Source: Bacteroides zhangwenhongii
GTDB lineage: Bacteria > Bacteroidota > Bacteroidia > Bacteroidales > Bacteroidaceae
Assembly (NCBI RefSeq): GCF_009193325.2
Contig: NZ_CP059856.1
Location: forward strand, 4,526,001-4,590,000
Reading direction: 5' to 3'
Length of the DNA stretch: 64,000 bases
Below, one piece after another: positions 52,157 through 61,516 of this stretch (its first letter is position 1; each line of letters opens with the position of its first letter). A model generated the notes under the pieces. That model saw nothing but the letters and a program-made list of their open reading frames with translations. It made no database searches and was not told where the DNA came from. The position numbers and the translations under genes are program-made.

Positions 52157-54616
52157 ATGGAAATAAACATGAAACGACTATTATTATTCACCTGTATACT
52201 ATTGTTCATTCTCTGCGGATGCAAGAATAAAAACAAAAACAACCAAATCATGCCCGCTGTATCTGCACAAACAGATACAATTACCAATCCCGTTTCCTCG
52301 CTGTTGACTGATACGGTACTACCTCAGTCCATTGATTTAAAGCAGGATATCAGCCATCTTTCTTTTCAGGAACTACGGTTATTACGCAGTTATCCGTATG
52401 CCATACATGGCTATCATTTTATGGAAGCGGATATCAATGCTTTTTTCTCAGCCAATACCAAATGGTATAACAATTTAGTCAATGATATATATTGGGATGC
52501 AGAAGAAGGAAAAGTAAAGTTTGCAGAAAGCTATGAAGAGGTCAACCTGACACCTGAAGAAAAAGCCTTTGTCGACCGTATTGATGCACGTATGACAGAA
52601 CTACGCCAGCAACAATTCATACAACGGGATTCCTATTACCTGGGAAATACAAATAACATCGTCAACTTGTTCCAATTTAAGGATATAGACAAAGAAATAT
52701 TGGAGAAACTACAACAGAACAACTTTGTCATCACAAAAGGAAATAACCTGCAACTCTTTCATGCCTACGAAGAAAACGACTACCGCCAAGTACCTAATTT
52801 TATTACTACCGACCTGTATCTGCAAGCATTCCACATGTATTTCTCTTATATCCTAAAGAGTCTGGAAAAGCAACATATCATTCCTACACTCGAAATGCTA
52901 TGCCGTTCTTTCAATGCAACCTGCATCAAGCTGGCCGAACAAACGGAGGACGAATCCCTGAAAGATATGGCTGAACACGCAGCAACCTTCTATGCCATCC
53001 CTTATTATCTGCTGACCAATAAGACGCTTACCGTTCCCTCCAAATATGAAACAGAATATCAGGAAGAAATAGAGCACATTAATAAACAGGAAGATAACTT
53101 TTCTGACTTTCTTTCATACAAAGATGCATATTTCCCGTATAGCCTTTTCAAGCCTCGTGGACATTACACGCGAGAACCGCAATTACAAGCATATTTCAAA
53201 GCAATGATGTGGATGCAAACTGCCTGCTTTTGCAGGGAGCAACAGGAACAATTGAAACGTTCCATTTTTCAAGCTGCCGTACTTTGTACTTACAAAAGTA
53301 TAGACCAGACACCACTGATAAAGTTATATCAACATATCTATACCCCACTCACATTCCTAATGGGGGAAGCTGACAACCTATCCATCTTTGATATCGCCCG
53401 AATTTTGGAAAAGAATAATGCCATACATATTGAAGACGCACTGACAGCCGGACAAATAGAGAAAGTGAATCAGGCTCTCATTGGATTGGCAAAACATAAA
53501 AACAACATAAAGCCTCAGATAGAAATCACTTGCCGGGATAAAATAAACTTTATGCCACAACGGTATCTATCTGACAATGAAGTAATTCAAAAGTTAGTTG
53601 ATGTCAATCCCAATAGCCAACGAGCCTACCCGAAAGGCTTGGATGTATTCGCAGCCTTTGGCACAGGTACTGCTGAAAGTTTGTTGATTGATTTTTATAA
53701 AGAGCCTAATAACTGGAGCGAATATTCCAAAGAATTACAACAACTAAAGGATAAATTCAAAACAAGTAAATCCACACAACTCTCTGTCTACGAACTATGG
53801 ATGAAGAGTTTGCTCACCATGCAACAAACGGACAAAAATAATCCGGGATTCATGCAAACTCCTGAATGGGGATACAAGAATCTGAATACAGCTTTGGCTT
53901 CTTGGGCAGAGTTAAAACACGATGCCATACTTTATGGAGAACAGCCAATGGCTGCTGAATGTGGAGGTGCCGGACCTCCCGATCCAATCGTTGTAGGATA
54001 TGTAGAACCTAATCTACCTTTCTGGAGGAAAATGGAGAACATTCTCCAAGCCACCCGACTAATCCTGCAACAGAACGATTGTATGACCGATGACCTGAAA
54101 GGAAAAACCGATCAATTGAATGACTACGTCACCTTCCTTATTCAAGTAACAGAAAAAGAACTGAGAGGAGAGAAACTGACAGAACCGGAATACCGGACAC
54201 TGGAATATATGGGTAGCAGTATTGAGTATTTCACTTTATCTGTGGTTGACCCAGATTTGCATCTGGATGATTGGTCATTAGTACAAGGTCCGGACAAGTC
54301 GATAGCCATAGTAGCCGATATTTATACCCGCAATATAAGGGGTTGTAACAAGAATGGAATACTACATGTAGCGACAGGAAATGCCAACAATATTTATGTC
54401 GTAATAGAAATAGAAGGCAATCTCTACTTGACTCGTGGGGCGACCTTCAGCTATTACGAGTTTGTCCAGCCACTAGGCACAAGGCTTACCGATGAAGAAT
54501 GGCAAAAAATGCTGGAAGAAAAGAAAGCACCCGCCGTACCGGAGTGGATGAAGAGTATCCTAATAGAGAAGGAGCCTCATGTAGATGAAAGAGTTTTTTA
54601 TAGTTCCGGTTGTTAA
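52157..54616 (+). CDS. DUF3160 lipoprotein
   Basis: 819 aa. The signal MEINMKRLLLFTCILLFILCGCKNK has a lipobox Cys; the later start MKRLLLF (52169) is more usual. The rest is a DUF3160 protein: HAYEENDYRQVPNFITTDLYLQAFHMYFSYIL, and GYVEPNLPFWRKMENILQATRLIL. A C-terminal MGSSIEYFTLSVVDPDLHLDDWSLVQGPDKSIAIVADIYTRN stretch is conserved in the family. Function is unknown. The stop overlaps the start of the next gene (TAATG). Confidence 0.75.
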   Translation: MEINMKRLLLFTCILLFILCGCKNKNKNNQIMPAVSAQTDTITNPVSSLLTDTVLPQSIDLKQDISHLSFQELRLLRSYPYAIHGYHFMEADINAFFSANTKWYNNLVNDIYWDAEEGKVKFAESYEEVNLTPEEKAFVDRIDARMTELRQQQFIQRDSYYLGNTNNIVNLFQFKDIDKEILEKLQQNNFVITKGNNLQLFHAYEENDYRQVPNFITTDLYLQAFHMYFSYILKSLEKQHIIPTLEMLCRSFNATCIKLAEQTEDESLKDMAEHAATFYAIPYYLLTNKTLTVPSKYETEYQEEIEHINKQEDNFSDFLSYKDAYFPYSLFKPRGHYTREPQLQAYFKAMMWMQTACFCREQQEQLKRSIFQAAVLCTYKSIDQTPLIKLYQHIYTPLTFLMGEADNLSIFDIARILEKNNAIHIEDALTAGQIEKVNQALIGLAKHKNNIKPQIEITCRDKINFMPQRYLSDNEVIQKLVDVNPNSQRAYPKGLDVFAAFGTGTAESLLIDFYKEPNNWSEYSKELQQLKDKFKTSKSTQLSVYELWMKSLLTMQQTDKNNPGFMQTPEWGYKNLNTALASWAELKHDAILYGEQPMAAECGGAGPPDPIVVGYVEPNLPFWRKMENILQATRLILQQNDCMTDDLKGKTDQLNDYVTFLIQVTEKELRGEKLTEPEYRTLEYMGSSIEYFTLSVVDPDLHLDDWSLVQGPDKSIAIVADIYTRNIRGCNKNGILHVATGNANNIYVVIEIEGNLYLTRGATFSYYEFVQPLGTRLTDEEWQKMLEEKKAPAVPEWMKSILIEKEPHVDERVFYSSGC

Positions 54617-55542
54617 TGAACTTTTATCAGATAAGCCGAATCACAGCTGGCATTGGAATCATATTCCTAATGCTGGCTGCCTGTCAACAGCCTTCAGAAG
54701 AATGTCTGTCTATCGCTTTCACAGGAGACGTCCTTTTGGACAGGGGAGTACGCCAACAAATCCGGAAAAAAGGTGTCGAACACTTATTTGAATCAGTCAC
54801 ACCACTGTTCCGCTCCGTAGATGCAACAGTTATCAATCTAGAGTGCCCTATTACCTCCGTTCGTTCACCACTGCACAAGAAATATATCTTCCGCGCTGAA
54901 CCAATATGGGCAACAGCTCTATCCCAAGCCGGTATTACTCACGCTGCTATGGCAAATAATCATACAATAGATCAAGGACGAAACGGATTGACAGACACCA
55001 ATCAATATCTCTTATCCTCCGGAATTACTCCGGTAGGCTACGGAGATACTTCCCCACAAAGTTGCCGACCTGTTCTTATTAAGAAAGGAAAGATAGAAGT
55101 GGCACTTTATAACTCCGTTGCACTTCCTTTGGAAAATTGGGTATATCTGGAAAACAGTCCCGGTATCTGTCAGCAGCCGATAGAGGAACTGAAAGAAGAA
55201 ATCACAAACTTCAAACGGCAGAATCCCAAAAGTTACATAGTCGTTATTCTTCATTGGGGAGTAGAATATCAGCCCCTCCCTACCCTTGTCCAAAGAAAAG
55301 GTGCACACTCGCTCATTCGCGCCGGAGCGGATGCAATCATCGGGCACCATCCTCATATCATTCAAAAAGAGGAATATTACGATGGCAAACCAATCTTTTA
55401 CAGTTTGGGGAATTTCGTATTCGACCAGCACAAACCGGAAACTACGCAAAGTTTAATTGTACAACTAAACTTTACAACCACAGAATGCAATGTCCAACTT
55501 CATCCTGTGGTTATTAATCATTGCAAACCGGAACTCCAATAG
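54616..55542 (+). CDS. CapA-family lipoprotein (poly-gamma-glutamate synthesis-like)
   Basis: 308 aa from MNFYQISRITAGIG, overlapping the DUF3160 stop by one base; a start two codons earlier is possible. A lipobox lies at LMLAACQQP. It has a metallophosphatase-like fold: SIAFTGDVLLDRGVRQQ, AMANNHTIDQGRNGL, VILHWGVEYQPLPT, GADAIIGHHPHII and PIFYSLGNFVFDQ. CapA proteins act in poly-gamma-glutamate capsule assembly or related envelope steps. Coupled to the DUF3160 gene. Confidence 0.85.
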   Translation: MNFYQISRITAGIGIIFLMLAACQQPSEECLSIAFTGDVLLDRGVRQQIRKKGVEHLFESVTPLFRSVDATVINLECPITSVRSPLHKKYIFRAEPIWATALSQAGITHAAMANNHTIDQGRNGLTDTNQYLLSSGITPVGYGDTSPQSCRPVLIKKGKIEVALYNSVALPLENWVYLENSPGICQQPIEELKEEITNFKRQNPKSYIVVILHWGVEYQPLPTLVQRKGAHSLIRAGADAIIGHHPHIIQKEEYYDGKPIFYSLGNFVFDQHKPETTQSLIVQLNFTTTECNVQLHPVVINHCKPELQ

Positions 55543-55565
55543 CCGATATTCACATAAAGCAATTA

Positions 55566-56252
55566 TCAGATAGCTTTCCAGAAAGCCTGGAAATCACGGT
55601 ATTTACCGTAACAAACCAATTCGTCCCCCTCATTTACTTTCTCATCCTCCGGCAAATTGTTTTTCACATGAAGCTCTGTCAGGGAGATCCCCAAACAATT
55701 GGTTATTTTATCCGCACGTTTCAGCCCGATAAGTTTTAAATGAAACTCTCCATCCAGATTCAGTTCATTCACAAAATATCCCACAAACTTCTTCGGTACG
55801 GTAAACTTCACTACATAATATTCCGAGTCAATACGGAAGCCCTCCATATTTGTCCCGAAGTCAAGTAATTGCACCAAGTTACGTGCAGCATCTTCTTCCG
55901 GAGTCAGAATCTTCTCCAAGTTGAAAGCCTCCAATACCGCCTTATGCACGCCGTCAATTGCACGGGCATAAATACGGGCTACTTTCTTCTGTTTCAGCAG
56001 GGCCACTACCCGCACAGACGCACCGAAGTTTTCGCCAATCGCCACAATCACCACATCCACACTATTCAGCGGAAGTACCGACAAAGATTGTTCGTCCGTC
56101 GCGTCAATTACAAAAGCAGTAGCCACCTTATCTTTGATTGCGTCCACACGGCTTTCGCTGATATCCGCACCAATAATTTCATGTCCCAATGCAGACAACT
56201 CTTCTGCCAACACATGACCATAATTCCCTAAACCAATAATAATATACTTCAT
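55566..56252 (-). CDS. KtrA/TrkA-type potassium channel regulator (RCK)
   Basis: 228 aa. The RCK-N fold begins MKYIIIGLGNYGHVLAEELSALGHEIIGADISESRVDAIKDKV, a nucleotide-binding GxGxxG. The RCK-C part is DGEFHLKLIGLKRADKITNCLGISLTELHVKNNLPEDEKVNEGDELVCYGKYRDF. It gates the KtrB/TrkH pore encoded 4 bp upstream on the same strand. Confidence 0.92.
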   Translation of the reverse strand: MKYIIIGLGNYGHVLAEELSALGHEIIGADISESRVDAIKDKVATAFVIDATDEQSLSVLPLNSVDVVIVAIGENFGASVRVVALLKQKKVARIYARAIDGVHKAVLEAFNLEKILTPEEDAARNLVQLLDFGTNMEGFRIDSEYYVVKFTVPKKFVGYFVNELNLDGEFHLKLIGLKRADKITNCLGISLTELHVKNNLPEDEKVNEGDELVCYGKYRDFQAFWKAI

Positions 56253-56256
56253 ATCT

Positions 56257-58086
56257 TTAGTTTATGATGATGTTATCACTCGGATAACGGTATTTTGTAT
56301 TCTTTTTCTGTTTCACAATTCCAAGCATTAATGTGATCAAGCCCACGCGACCGATAAACATCAATAACGCTACCAATAATTTGCTTGCATCACACAAACT
56401 CGGAGTCAGATTCAAGCTGGAGCCTACCGTGCTAAGCGCCGAAACACATTCGAACGTCAATGCCATCAACGATGCTTGCGGTTCGAGCATACTCAAGATA
56501 AAAATAAAAAGAAATAGTACACTCAATGACATAACCACTGTCGCATTGGAACGCCGGATAGAATCATGAGACAACTCCCTACCAAACACCTCGACACGCT
56601 CCGTACCGCGCAACACAGCTACGAGATTGAGAACGACTACCGCAAAGGCATTCACTTTGACACCACCGGCAGTAGACTGCGCCCCACCTCCAATCCACAT
56701 CAACACCAGATAAACCAACAACGTCTGTACACTCAGAGAGGCCAAATCGACACTGCTGAAACCGGCGGTTCGCGGACAAGTGGCATTAAAGAATGCCTGC
56801 GTCCATTTATCCGCAACAGGCATCCCCGCAAACGAAGCATTCCATTCGAAAGCGGCAATCGCCAATGTACCGATTACCAAAAGCAGCAAAGTCATTATCA
56901 ACACAATCTTCGTATTCAAATTATAAAGATGATGCACCTTGTGCCTTTCCAACTTACGGGTACGGATAAACCTCCAGAAATGACGTAGATGATATAGAAC
57001 GATATCCTTGAAGTTAACCAAAATAGGGAAACCGATCCCACCCAGAATAATCAAAAAGGAAACAGAGACAAACAACCAGTTATGATTGGTCATCACCATC
57101 GGATTCCCCAAATTGCCGGAAAGCGTAGAGAACCCGGCATTACAGAAAGCCGAAATGGAATGAAAAGCAGCAAAAGCCAGTTCCTCATCCAGATTCATCC
57201 CCAACGTACCATGAATACTGAACCAGATAGAGACCATGCCGATTCCTTCAATCACCAATGTAAAGCCCAATATATATAATAAGGTAGACAACAAAGAACC
57301 CAATGAATTGGAACTGACCATATCCCGGACAACCAACTGATTATAAAGAGAGGTATTTCCCATAAAGAACATCGCAAAGAAACTCGTTAATGTCATCACT
57401 CCCAAACCACCGATTTGAATCAGCAAGATTATGACAACGAGCCCTCCTGTCGTAAATGTAGTCGATACATCCACCGGTACTAGCCCCGTCACACACACCG
57501 CACTCGTAGCCGTAAACAGCGAATCAACCCAAGTAATGCCATTCACCGTACACTTTGGCAACATCAATAATCCCGTGCCAATAAGAATAATAGCCAGAAA
57601 ACTGACTGCCAATATCAAAGACGGGTTGGTACGCCGTCCCAACAGACGTACCAATCCGTTTGACAGATTCAATAAAGAAAAGACCAGCAATAATATCAAA
57701 TGGTAAAATTTGCCATCCAAGAACTCCCAGAACTGCAAGATAGCTCCTTCCTCCTCCGGACGATGGAAAATGACAGGTATCAAAGTCAGGTACAACAACC
57801 CGCTCAATATCCAGGCCAATTTCCGATATTGCTTTTTAGTGCTCCTATATTCAAGCGAAATATGCAACGTTACATCAATCAGAAAGATGATCCATACAGC
57901 CTTATACAGAACTTGTATTTTCGCAATCTCATCTACCGACAACGGAAAGCCGTGTTCATAAATCACTCCGACAATTAGCGCAAGAGACGCTAAATAAGTT
58001 AAAGCCTCCACTAAGCCCAGTATAATTCGTATATAAGGTTTTAGCAGTTTGTTCTGATATAACAGGAATTTATGATAAATCTTCAT
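56257..58086 (-). CDS. KtrB/TrkH-type potassium transporter
   Basis: 609 aa membrane protein with repeated selectivity-filter hairpins, for example TATSAVCVTGLVPVDVSTTFTTGG and AFFNATCPRTAGFSSVDL. N-terminal segments (about 1-135) are an extra membrane module absent from shorter KtrB proteins. Exports or imports K+ with the RCK subunit encoded downstream. Divergent from trpB. Confidence 0.92.
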   Translation of the reverse strand: MKIYHKFLLYQNKLLKPYIRIILGLVEALTYLASLALIVGVIYEHGFPLSVDEIAKIQVLYKAVWIIFLIDVTLHISLEYRSTKKQYRKLAWILSGLLYLTLIPVIFHRPEEEGAILQFWEFLDGKFYHLILLLVFSLLNLSNGLVRLLGRRTNPSLILAVSFLAIILIGTGLLMLPKCTVNGITWVDSLFTATSAVCVTGLVPVDVSTTFTTGGLVVIILLIQIGGLGVMTLTSFFAMFFMGNTSLYNQLVVRDMVSSNSLGSLLSTLLYILGFTLVIEGIGMVSIWFSIHGTLGMNLDEELAFAAFHSISAFCNAGFSTLSGNLGNPMVMTNHNWLFVSVSFLIILGGIGFPILVNFKDIVLYHLRHFWRFIRTRKLERHKVHHLYNLNTKIVLIMTLLLLVIGTLAIAAFEWNASFAGMPVADKWTQAFFNATCPRTAGFSSVDLASLSVQTLLVYLVLMWIGGGAQSTAGGVKVNAFAVVVLNLVAVLRGTERVEVFGRELSHDSIRRSNATVVMSLSVLFLFIFILSMLEPQASLMALTFECVSALSTVGSSLNLTPSLCDASKLLVALLMFIGRVGLITLMLGIVKQKKNTKYRYPSDNIIIN

Positions 58087-58181
58087 ATCATATTTTTTAT
58101 AACGTCGTGCAAACTTAACTAAAATAACAATCGAAACCGATTCTTTGTTGACAAATTTATCTGAATATTAAAAATTTTGCC

Positions 58182-58189
58182 TACTTTTG
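58182..58189 (+). promoter_or_regulatory. -7 promoter box for trpB
   Basis: TACTTTTG, TAnnTTTG consensus, 28 bp before the ATG. There is no TTTG at the right -33 distance. The 131-bp divergent region also serves the potassium transporter on the other strand. Confidence 0.5.
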
Positions 58190-58217
58190 GCAGCAGATAA
58201 TTAAAAACCACAATATT

Positions 58218-59588
58218 ATGAGTGACAAAAGAAAACGGTATATCCTACCAGAAGAAGAAATTCCACATTACTGGTACAACATTCAGGCTGATATGGTAAA
58301 CAAGCCAATGCCACCGTTGCACCCGAAAACTAAACAACCACTGAAAGCAGAAGATCTCTATCCTATCTTTGCGGAAGAGTTATGCCGCCAGGAATTGAAT
58401 CAGACCGACGCTTGGATTGAAATACCGGAGGAAGTACGCGAAATGTACAAATATTATCGCAGCACACCGTTAGTCCGTGCATACGGATTGGAAAAAGCAC
58501 TCGGTACTCCGGCTCATATCTATTTCAAAAACGAAAGTGTAAGTCCCATCGGTTCTCATAAATTGAATTCCGCATTGGCACAGGCATACTATTGCAAGCA
58601 GGAAGGCGTAACCAATATCACTACCGAAACAGGTGCCGGACAATGGGGAGCAGCTCTTTCTTATGCGGCAAAAGTATTCGGTTTGGAAGCAGCCGTTTAT
58701 CAAGTAAAGATCAGTTATGAACAAAAGCCCTACCGTCGTAGCATCATGCAAACGTTTGGAGCACAGGTTACTCCTTCTCCATCCATGTCTACCCGTGCCG
58801 GTAAAGATATTCTGACCGCTCACCCCAACTATCAAGGCTCATTAGGAACAGCAATTTCCGAAGCTATCGAATTGGCACAAATGACTCCCAACTGTAAGTA
58901 CACGCTTGGGTCGGTACTTAGCCACGTCACCCTTCACCAGACAATCATCGGTCTGGAAGCCGAAAAACAAATGGAGATGGCAGGTGAATACCCGGATGTC
59001 GTGATCGGATGTTTCGGAGGAGGCTCCAACTTTGGCGGTATCTCTTTCCCGTTCATGCGTCATAACATACTGGAAGGAAAGAAAACCCGCTTTGTGGCAG
59101 CCGAACCCGCCTCATGCCCTAAACTGACACGTGGTAAATTCCAATACGACTTCGGTGACGAAGCCGGATATACTCCGCTCCTTCCGATGTTTACATTAGG
59201 GCATAATTTCGCTCCGGCACATATCCATGCCGGTGGTCTTCGTTATCATGGCGCAGGTGTGATCGTGTCACAATTGCTCAAAGACAAATTGATGGAAGCG
59301 GTAGATATCCAACAGTTGGAATCATTCGAAGCCGGCTGCCTGTTCGCACAAGCAGAAGGTATCATTCCGGCTCCCGAATCCTGCCACGCCATTGCAGCTG
59401 CTATTCGTGAAGCCAACCAATGTAAGGAAACAGGAGAAGAGAAAGTTATCCTGTTCAACCTTTCCGGACACGGACTGATCGATATGGCTTCATACGACAA
59501 GTATCTGGCAGGTGATTTGGTCAACTATTCATTGACGGATGAAGATATCCAGAAAAATCTGGATGAGATCGGAAATCTAGAAAAGTAA
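58218..59588 (+). CDS. trpB: TrpB2-type tryptophan synthase beta chain
   Basis: 456 aa. PLP lysine in ESVSPIGSHKLNSALAQAYYCKQEG, glycine-rich phosphate loop VIGCFGGGSNFGGI, and the entry TETGAGQWGAALSYAAKVFG. The length and N-terminal extension (ILPEEEIPHYWYNIQADM) mark the TrpB2 subfamily, which is usually not paired with trpA. It condenses indole and serine to tryptophan; a salvage role is likely since no trp operon is adjacent. Confidence 0.92.
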   Translation: MSDKRKRYILPEEEIPHYWYNIQADMVNKPMPPLHPKTKQPLKAEDLYPIFAEELCRQELNQTDAWIEIPEEVREMYKYYRSTPLVRAYGLEKALGTPAHIYFKNESVSPIGSHKLNSALAQAYYCKQEGVTNITTETGAGQWGAALSYAAKVFGLEAAVYQVKISYEQKPYRRSIMQTFGAQVTPSPSMSTRAGKDILTAHPNYQGSLGTAISEAIELAQMTPNCKYTLGSVLSHVTLHQTIIGLEAEKQMEMAGEYPDVVIGCFGGGSNFGGISFPFMRHNILEGKKTRFVAAEPASCPKLTRGKFQYDFGDEAGYTPLLPMFTLGHNFAPAHIHAGGLRYHGAGVIVSQLLKDKLMEAVDIQQLESFEAGCLFAQAEGIIPAPESCHAIAAAIREANQCKETGEEKVILFNLSGHGLIDMASYDKYLAGDLVNYSLTDEDIQKNLDEIGNLEK

Positions 59589-59620
59589 TCTTTCTCATTT
59601 CCAGAGCAAATAATAGTGAA

Positions 59621-59651
59621 AACCCGGGCAGTAATTGCACCGGGTTTTTTC
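59621..59651 (+). terminator. terminator after trpB
   Basis: AACCCGG pairs with CCGGGTT around a 12-nt loop, followed by TTTTTCTGTTTTT. Confidence 0.9.
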
Positions 59652-59754
59652 TGTTTTTATGTTAAATCAGTTTAAATACATCCTATTCTTTCTATTTTCG
59701 TTCAACGCAGGGAATATTTCAAGCTGATTGATTTCCTATTTTTAAATAAAGCTG

Positions 59755-59762
59755 TACTTTTG
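59755..59762 (+). promoter_or_regulatory. -7 promoter box of the partner-switching operon
   Basis: TACTTTTG, TAnnTTTG consensus, 50 bp before the preferred start at 59812. No clear -33. The 59,652-59,790 interval holds no other feature. Confidence 0.5.
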
Positions 59763-59811
59763 TTGAAGCATTCAATCAAACAATATTTTTATGACACGCT
59801 ACTTAAAAAAC

Positions 59812-60546
59812 ATGGAAAAAGAAATCATCATTGACAATCAGCTAGATGAAGTTACAAGAATCGCCCAATTTATAGAAGAATTAGGAATGTCATTGCACTT
59901 GCCGGCAAGTATCACTATGAGTATCAACCTCGCTATCGAAGAAGCTGTAACCAATATCATCCGCTATGGTTATCCGCCCAATAAAGAGAGTGAAATCATA
60001 TTACGGACTTCCGTAGCTCCCGGTATGCTGACTACCCGAATCATTGATGACGGCATTTCATTCGACCCGACAGAAAAAGAAGCAACCACCAGCACACAAT
60101 CACTTGATCAACACCTGACACAAGGACTGGGACTCTTTTTAATCCGGCGTACCATGGACAAAGTAGAGTATCATTCAACTAATAATCACAATGAGCTGAT
60201 TCTGACTAAAAATATTGATATGAATTTCGAACCGGAAGCTACTTTAAAAACAAACATATGCAAAATAGAGGAAGTGACCATATTGACTGTCGAAGGACGA
60301 CTCGACACAGCTAATTCAAATACATTCAACACAATCATACAACCTCTCTTAAATATGGAAAATCCCGATATCATTGTCAACTGTGAAGCCCTGTCATTCA
60401 TCAGCAGTTCCGGTTTGCGAAGCATGATTACATTACAAAAAAGCGTGACACAGCACAATGGCCAACTTGTGCTGGAAGCAATGAAACCCGAAATCCGCAA
60501 GATATTTGATATGACAGGATGTTCCAATCTTTTTACCATACGCTAA
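59812..60546 (+). CDS. RsbW-like anti-sigma kinase fused to a STAS domain
   Basis: 244 aa from MEKEIIIDNQLDEVT, which matches the start of the gene at 63458; a start at 59791 adds seven residues. Residues about 1-140 are a HATPase with N box (INLAIEEAVTNIIRYGYPP), G1 (IIDDGISFDP) and G2 (GLGLFLIRRTMD). Residues about 150-244 are STAS, with EALSFISSSGLRSMITLQKS; Ser in the SSGLR motif is the usual phosphorylation site. Kinase and its STAS substrate in one chain is a compact partner-switching module. Confidence 0.88.
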   Translation: MEKEIIIDNQLDEVTRIAQFIEELGMSLHLPASITMSINLAIEEAVTNIIRYGYPPNKESEIILRTSVAPGMLTTRIIDDGISFDPTEKEATTSTQSLDQHLTQGLGLFLIRRTMDKVEYHSTNNHNELILTKNIDMNFEPEATLKTNICKIEEVTILTVEGRLDTANSNTFNTIIQPLLNMENPDIIVNCEALSFISSSGLRSMITLQKSVTQHNGQLVLEAMKPEIRKIFDMTGCSNLFTIR

Positions 60547-60556
60547 CCGCATAGGT

Positions 60557-61504
60557 ATGAGAGCCATCCACATCCTTATTGGTATCCTGTTATCCGTATG
60601 GCTGATGACAGATACAGCGAACGCACAGTCCATAACTTTGATACCAAAGTGGACAGCTCAAGCACAATTTGCAGGTTATTATGTAGCCGAAAAAATGGGT
60701 TTCTACAAAGAAGAAGGACTCGATGTACATATCAAGCACCCGTCCCATTCCGAAAACTCATTTCTCTACCTTAAAGAAGATGCGCCACAAGCGGTTATCA
60801 CTAACCTATCACAAGCTTTGATAGCGTATCAGAAAGGCAACCGAGTTGTGAATATCATGCAAACATCACAAGAAAACAGCCTGATATTAGTCAGTCATTC
60901 ACCATTGAAAGGGATTTCATCCTTGCAACACAAAGATATTGCCGTATGGAATCATCTCAGCCAGGAACTACTAGACCAGGTTGCAAACAAATATCTACTT
61001 CACGTAAACTGGATACGCTTTAACAATGGTATCAATCTCTTTCTCTCAAATGCAGTAGATATTTGTATGGTAGGAAGTTATAACGAATTCCCGCAACTTA
61101 CGGAATGCGGGATGGAGATAGACTCCACACATATAATGCGTTTTGCCGATTATGGATACAATCTGCCTGAGGACGGGCTTTATGTCACCGAGAAGTATTA
61201 TCAGGAACATCCGGAAACGGTGCAAAAGTTAGTCCGCGCCTGCATTCGCGGATGGAACTGGACTTACGAGCACCGTGAAGAAGCGCTCGATATCGTAATG
61301 GAACAAGTTCGTCATTACAATATAGGAACCAACCGCTATCACCAGCGTAAAATGCTGGATGAAATACTACGGTTGCAAACTGATAAAAACGGCCGGCGTC
61401 CCTATCGGTTGAGCCGTGAGGGATTCGACACGGCAATGGATATTTTATTGCCGGAGAATACCGGAGAAACAAATACCCTTCAATATGAGAACTTTGTAAA
61501 ATAA
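60557..61504 (+). CDS. NMT1/THI5-like periplasmic binding protein
   Basis: 315 aa with a Sec signal (MRAIHILIGILLSVWLMTDTANAQS). The mature part, TLIPKWTAQAQFAGYYVAEKMGFYKEEGLDVHIKHP, is the NMT1/THI5-like periplasmic binding fold; GLYVTEKYYQEHPETVQKLVRACIRGWNWTYEH continues it. No ABC permease or ATPase is nearby. Lying between an anti-sigma kinase and a Cache/SpoIIE phosphatase (10 and 12 bp gaps), it probably presents a ligand to the phosphatase sensor rather than importing it. Confidence 0.85.
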   Translation: MRAIHILIGILLSVWLMTDTANAQSITLIPKWTAQAQFAGYYVAEKMGFYKEEGLDVHIKHPSHSENSFLYLKEDAPQAVITNLSQALIAYQKGNRVVNIMQTSQENSLILVSHSPLKGISSLQHKDIAVWNHLSQELLDQVANKYLLHVNWIRFNNGINLFLSNAVDICMVGSYNEFPQLTECGMEIDSTHIMRFADYGYNLPEDGLYVTEKYYQEHPETVQKLVRACIRGWNWTYEHREEALDIVMEQVRHYNIGTNRYHQRKMLDEILRLQTDKNGRRPYRLSREGFDTAMDILLPENTGETNTLQYENFVK

Positions 61505-61516
61505 CCGCACTATTAC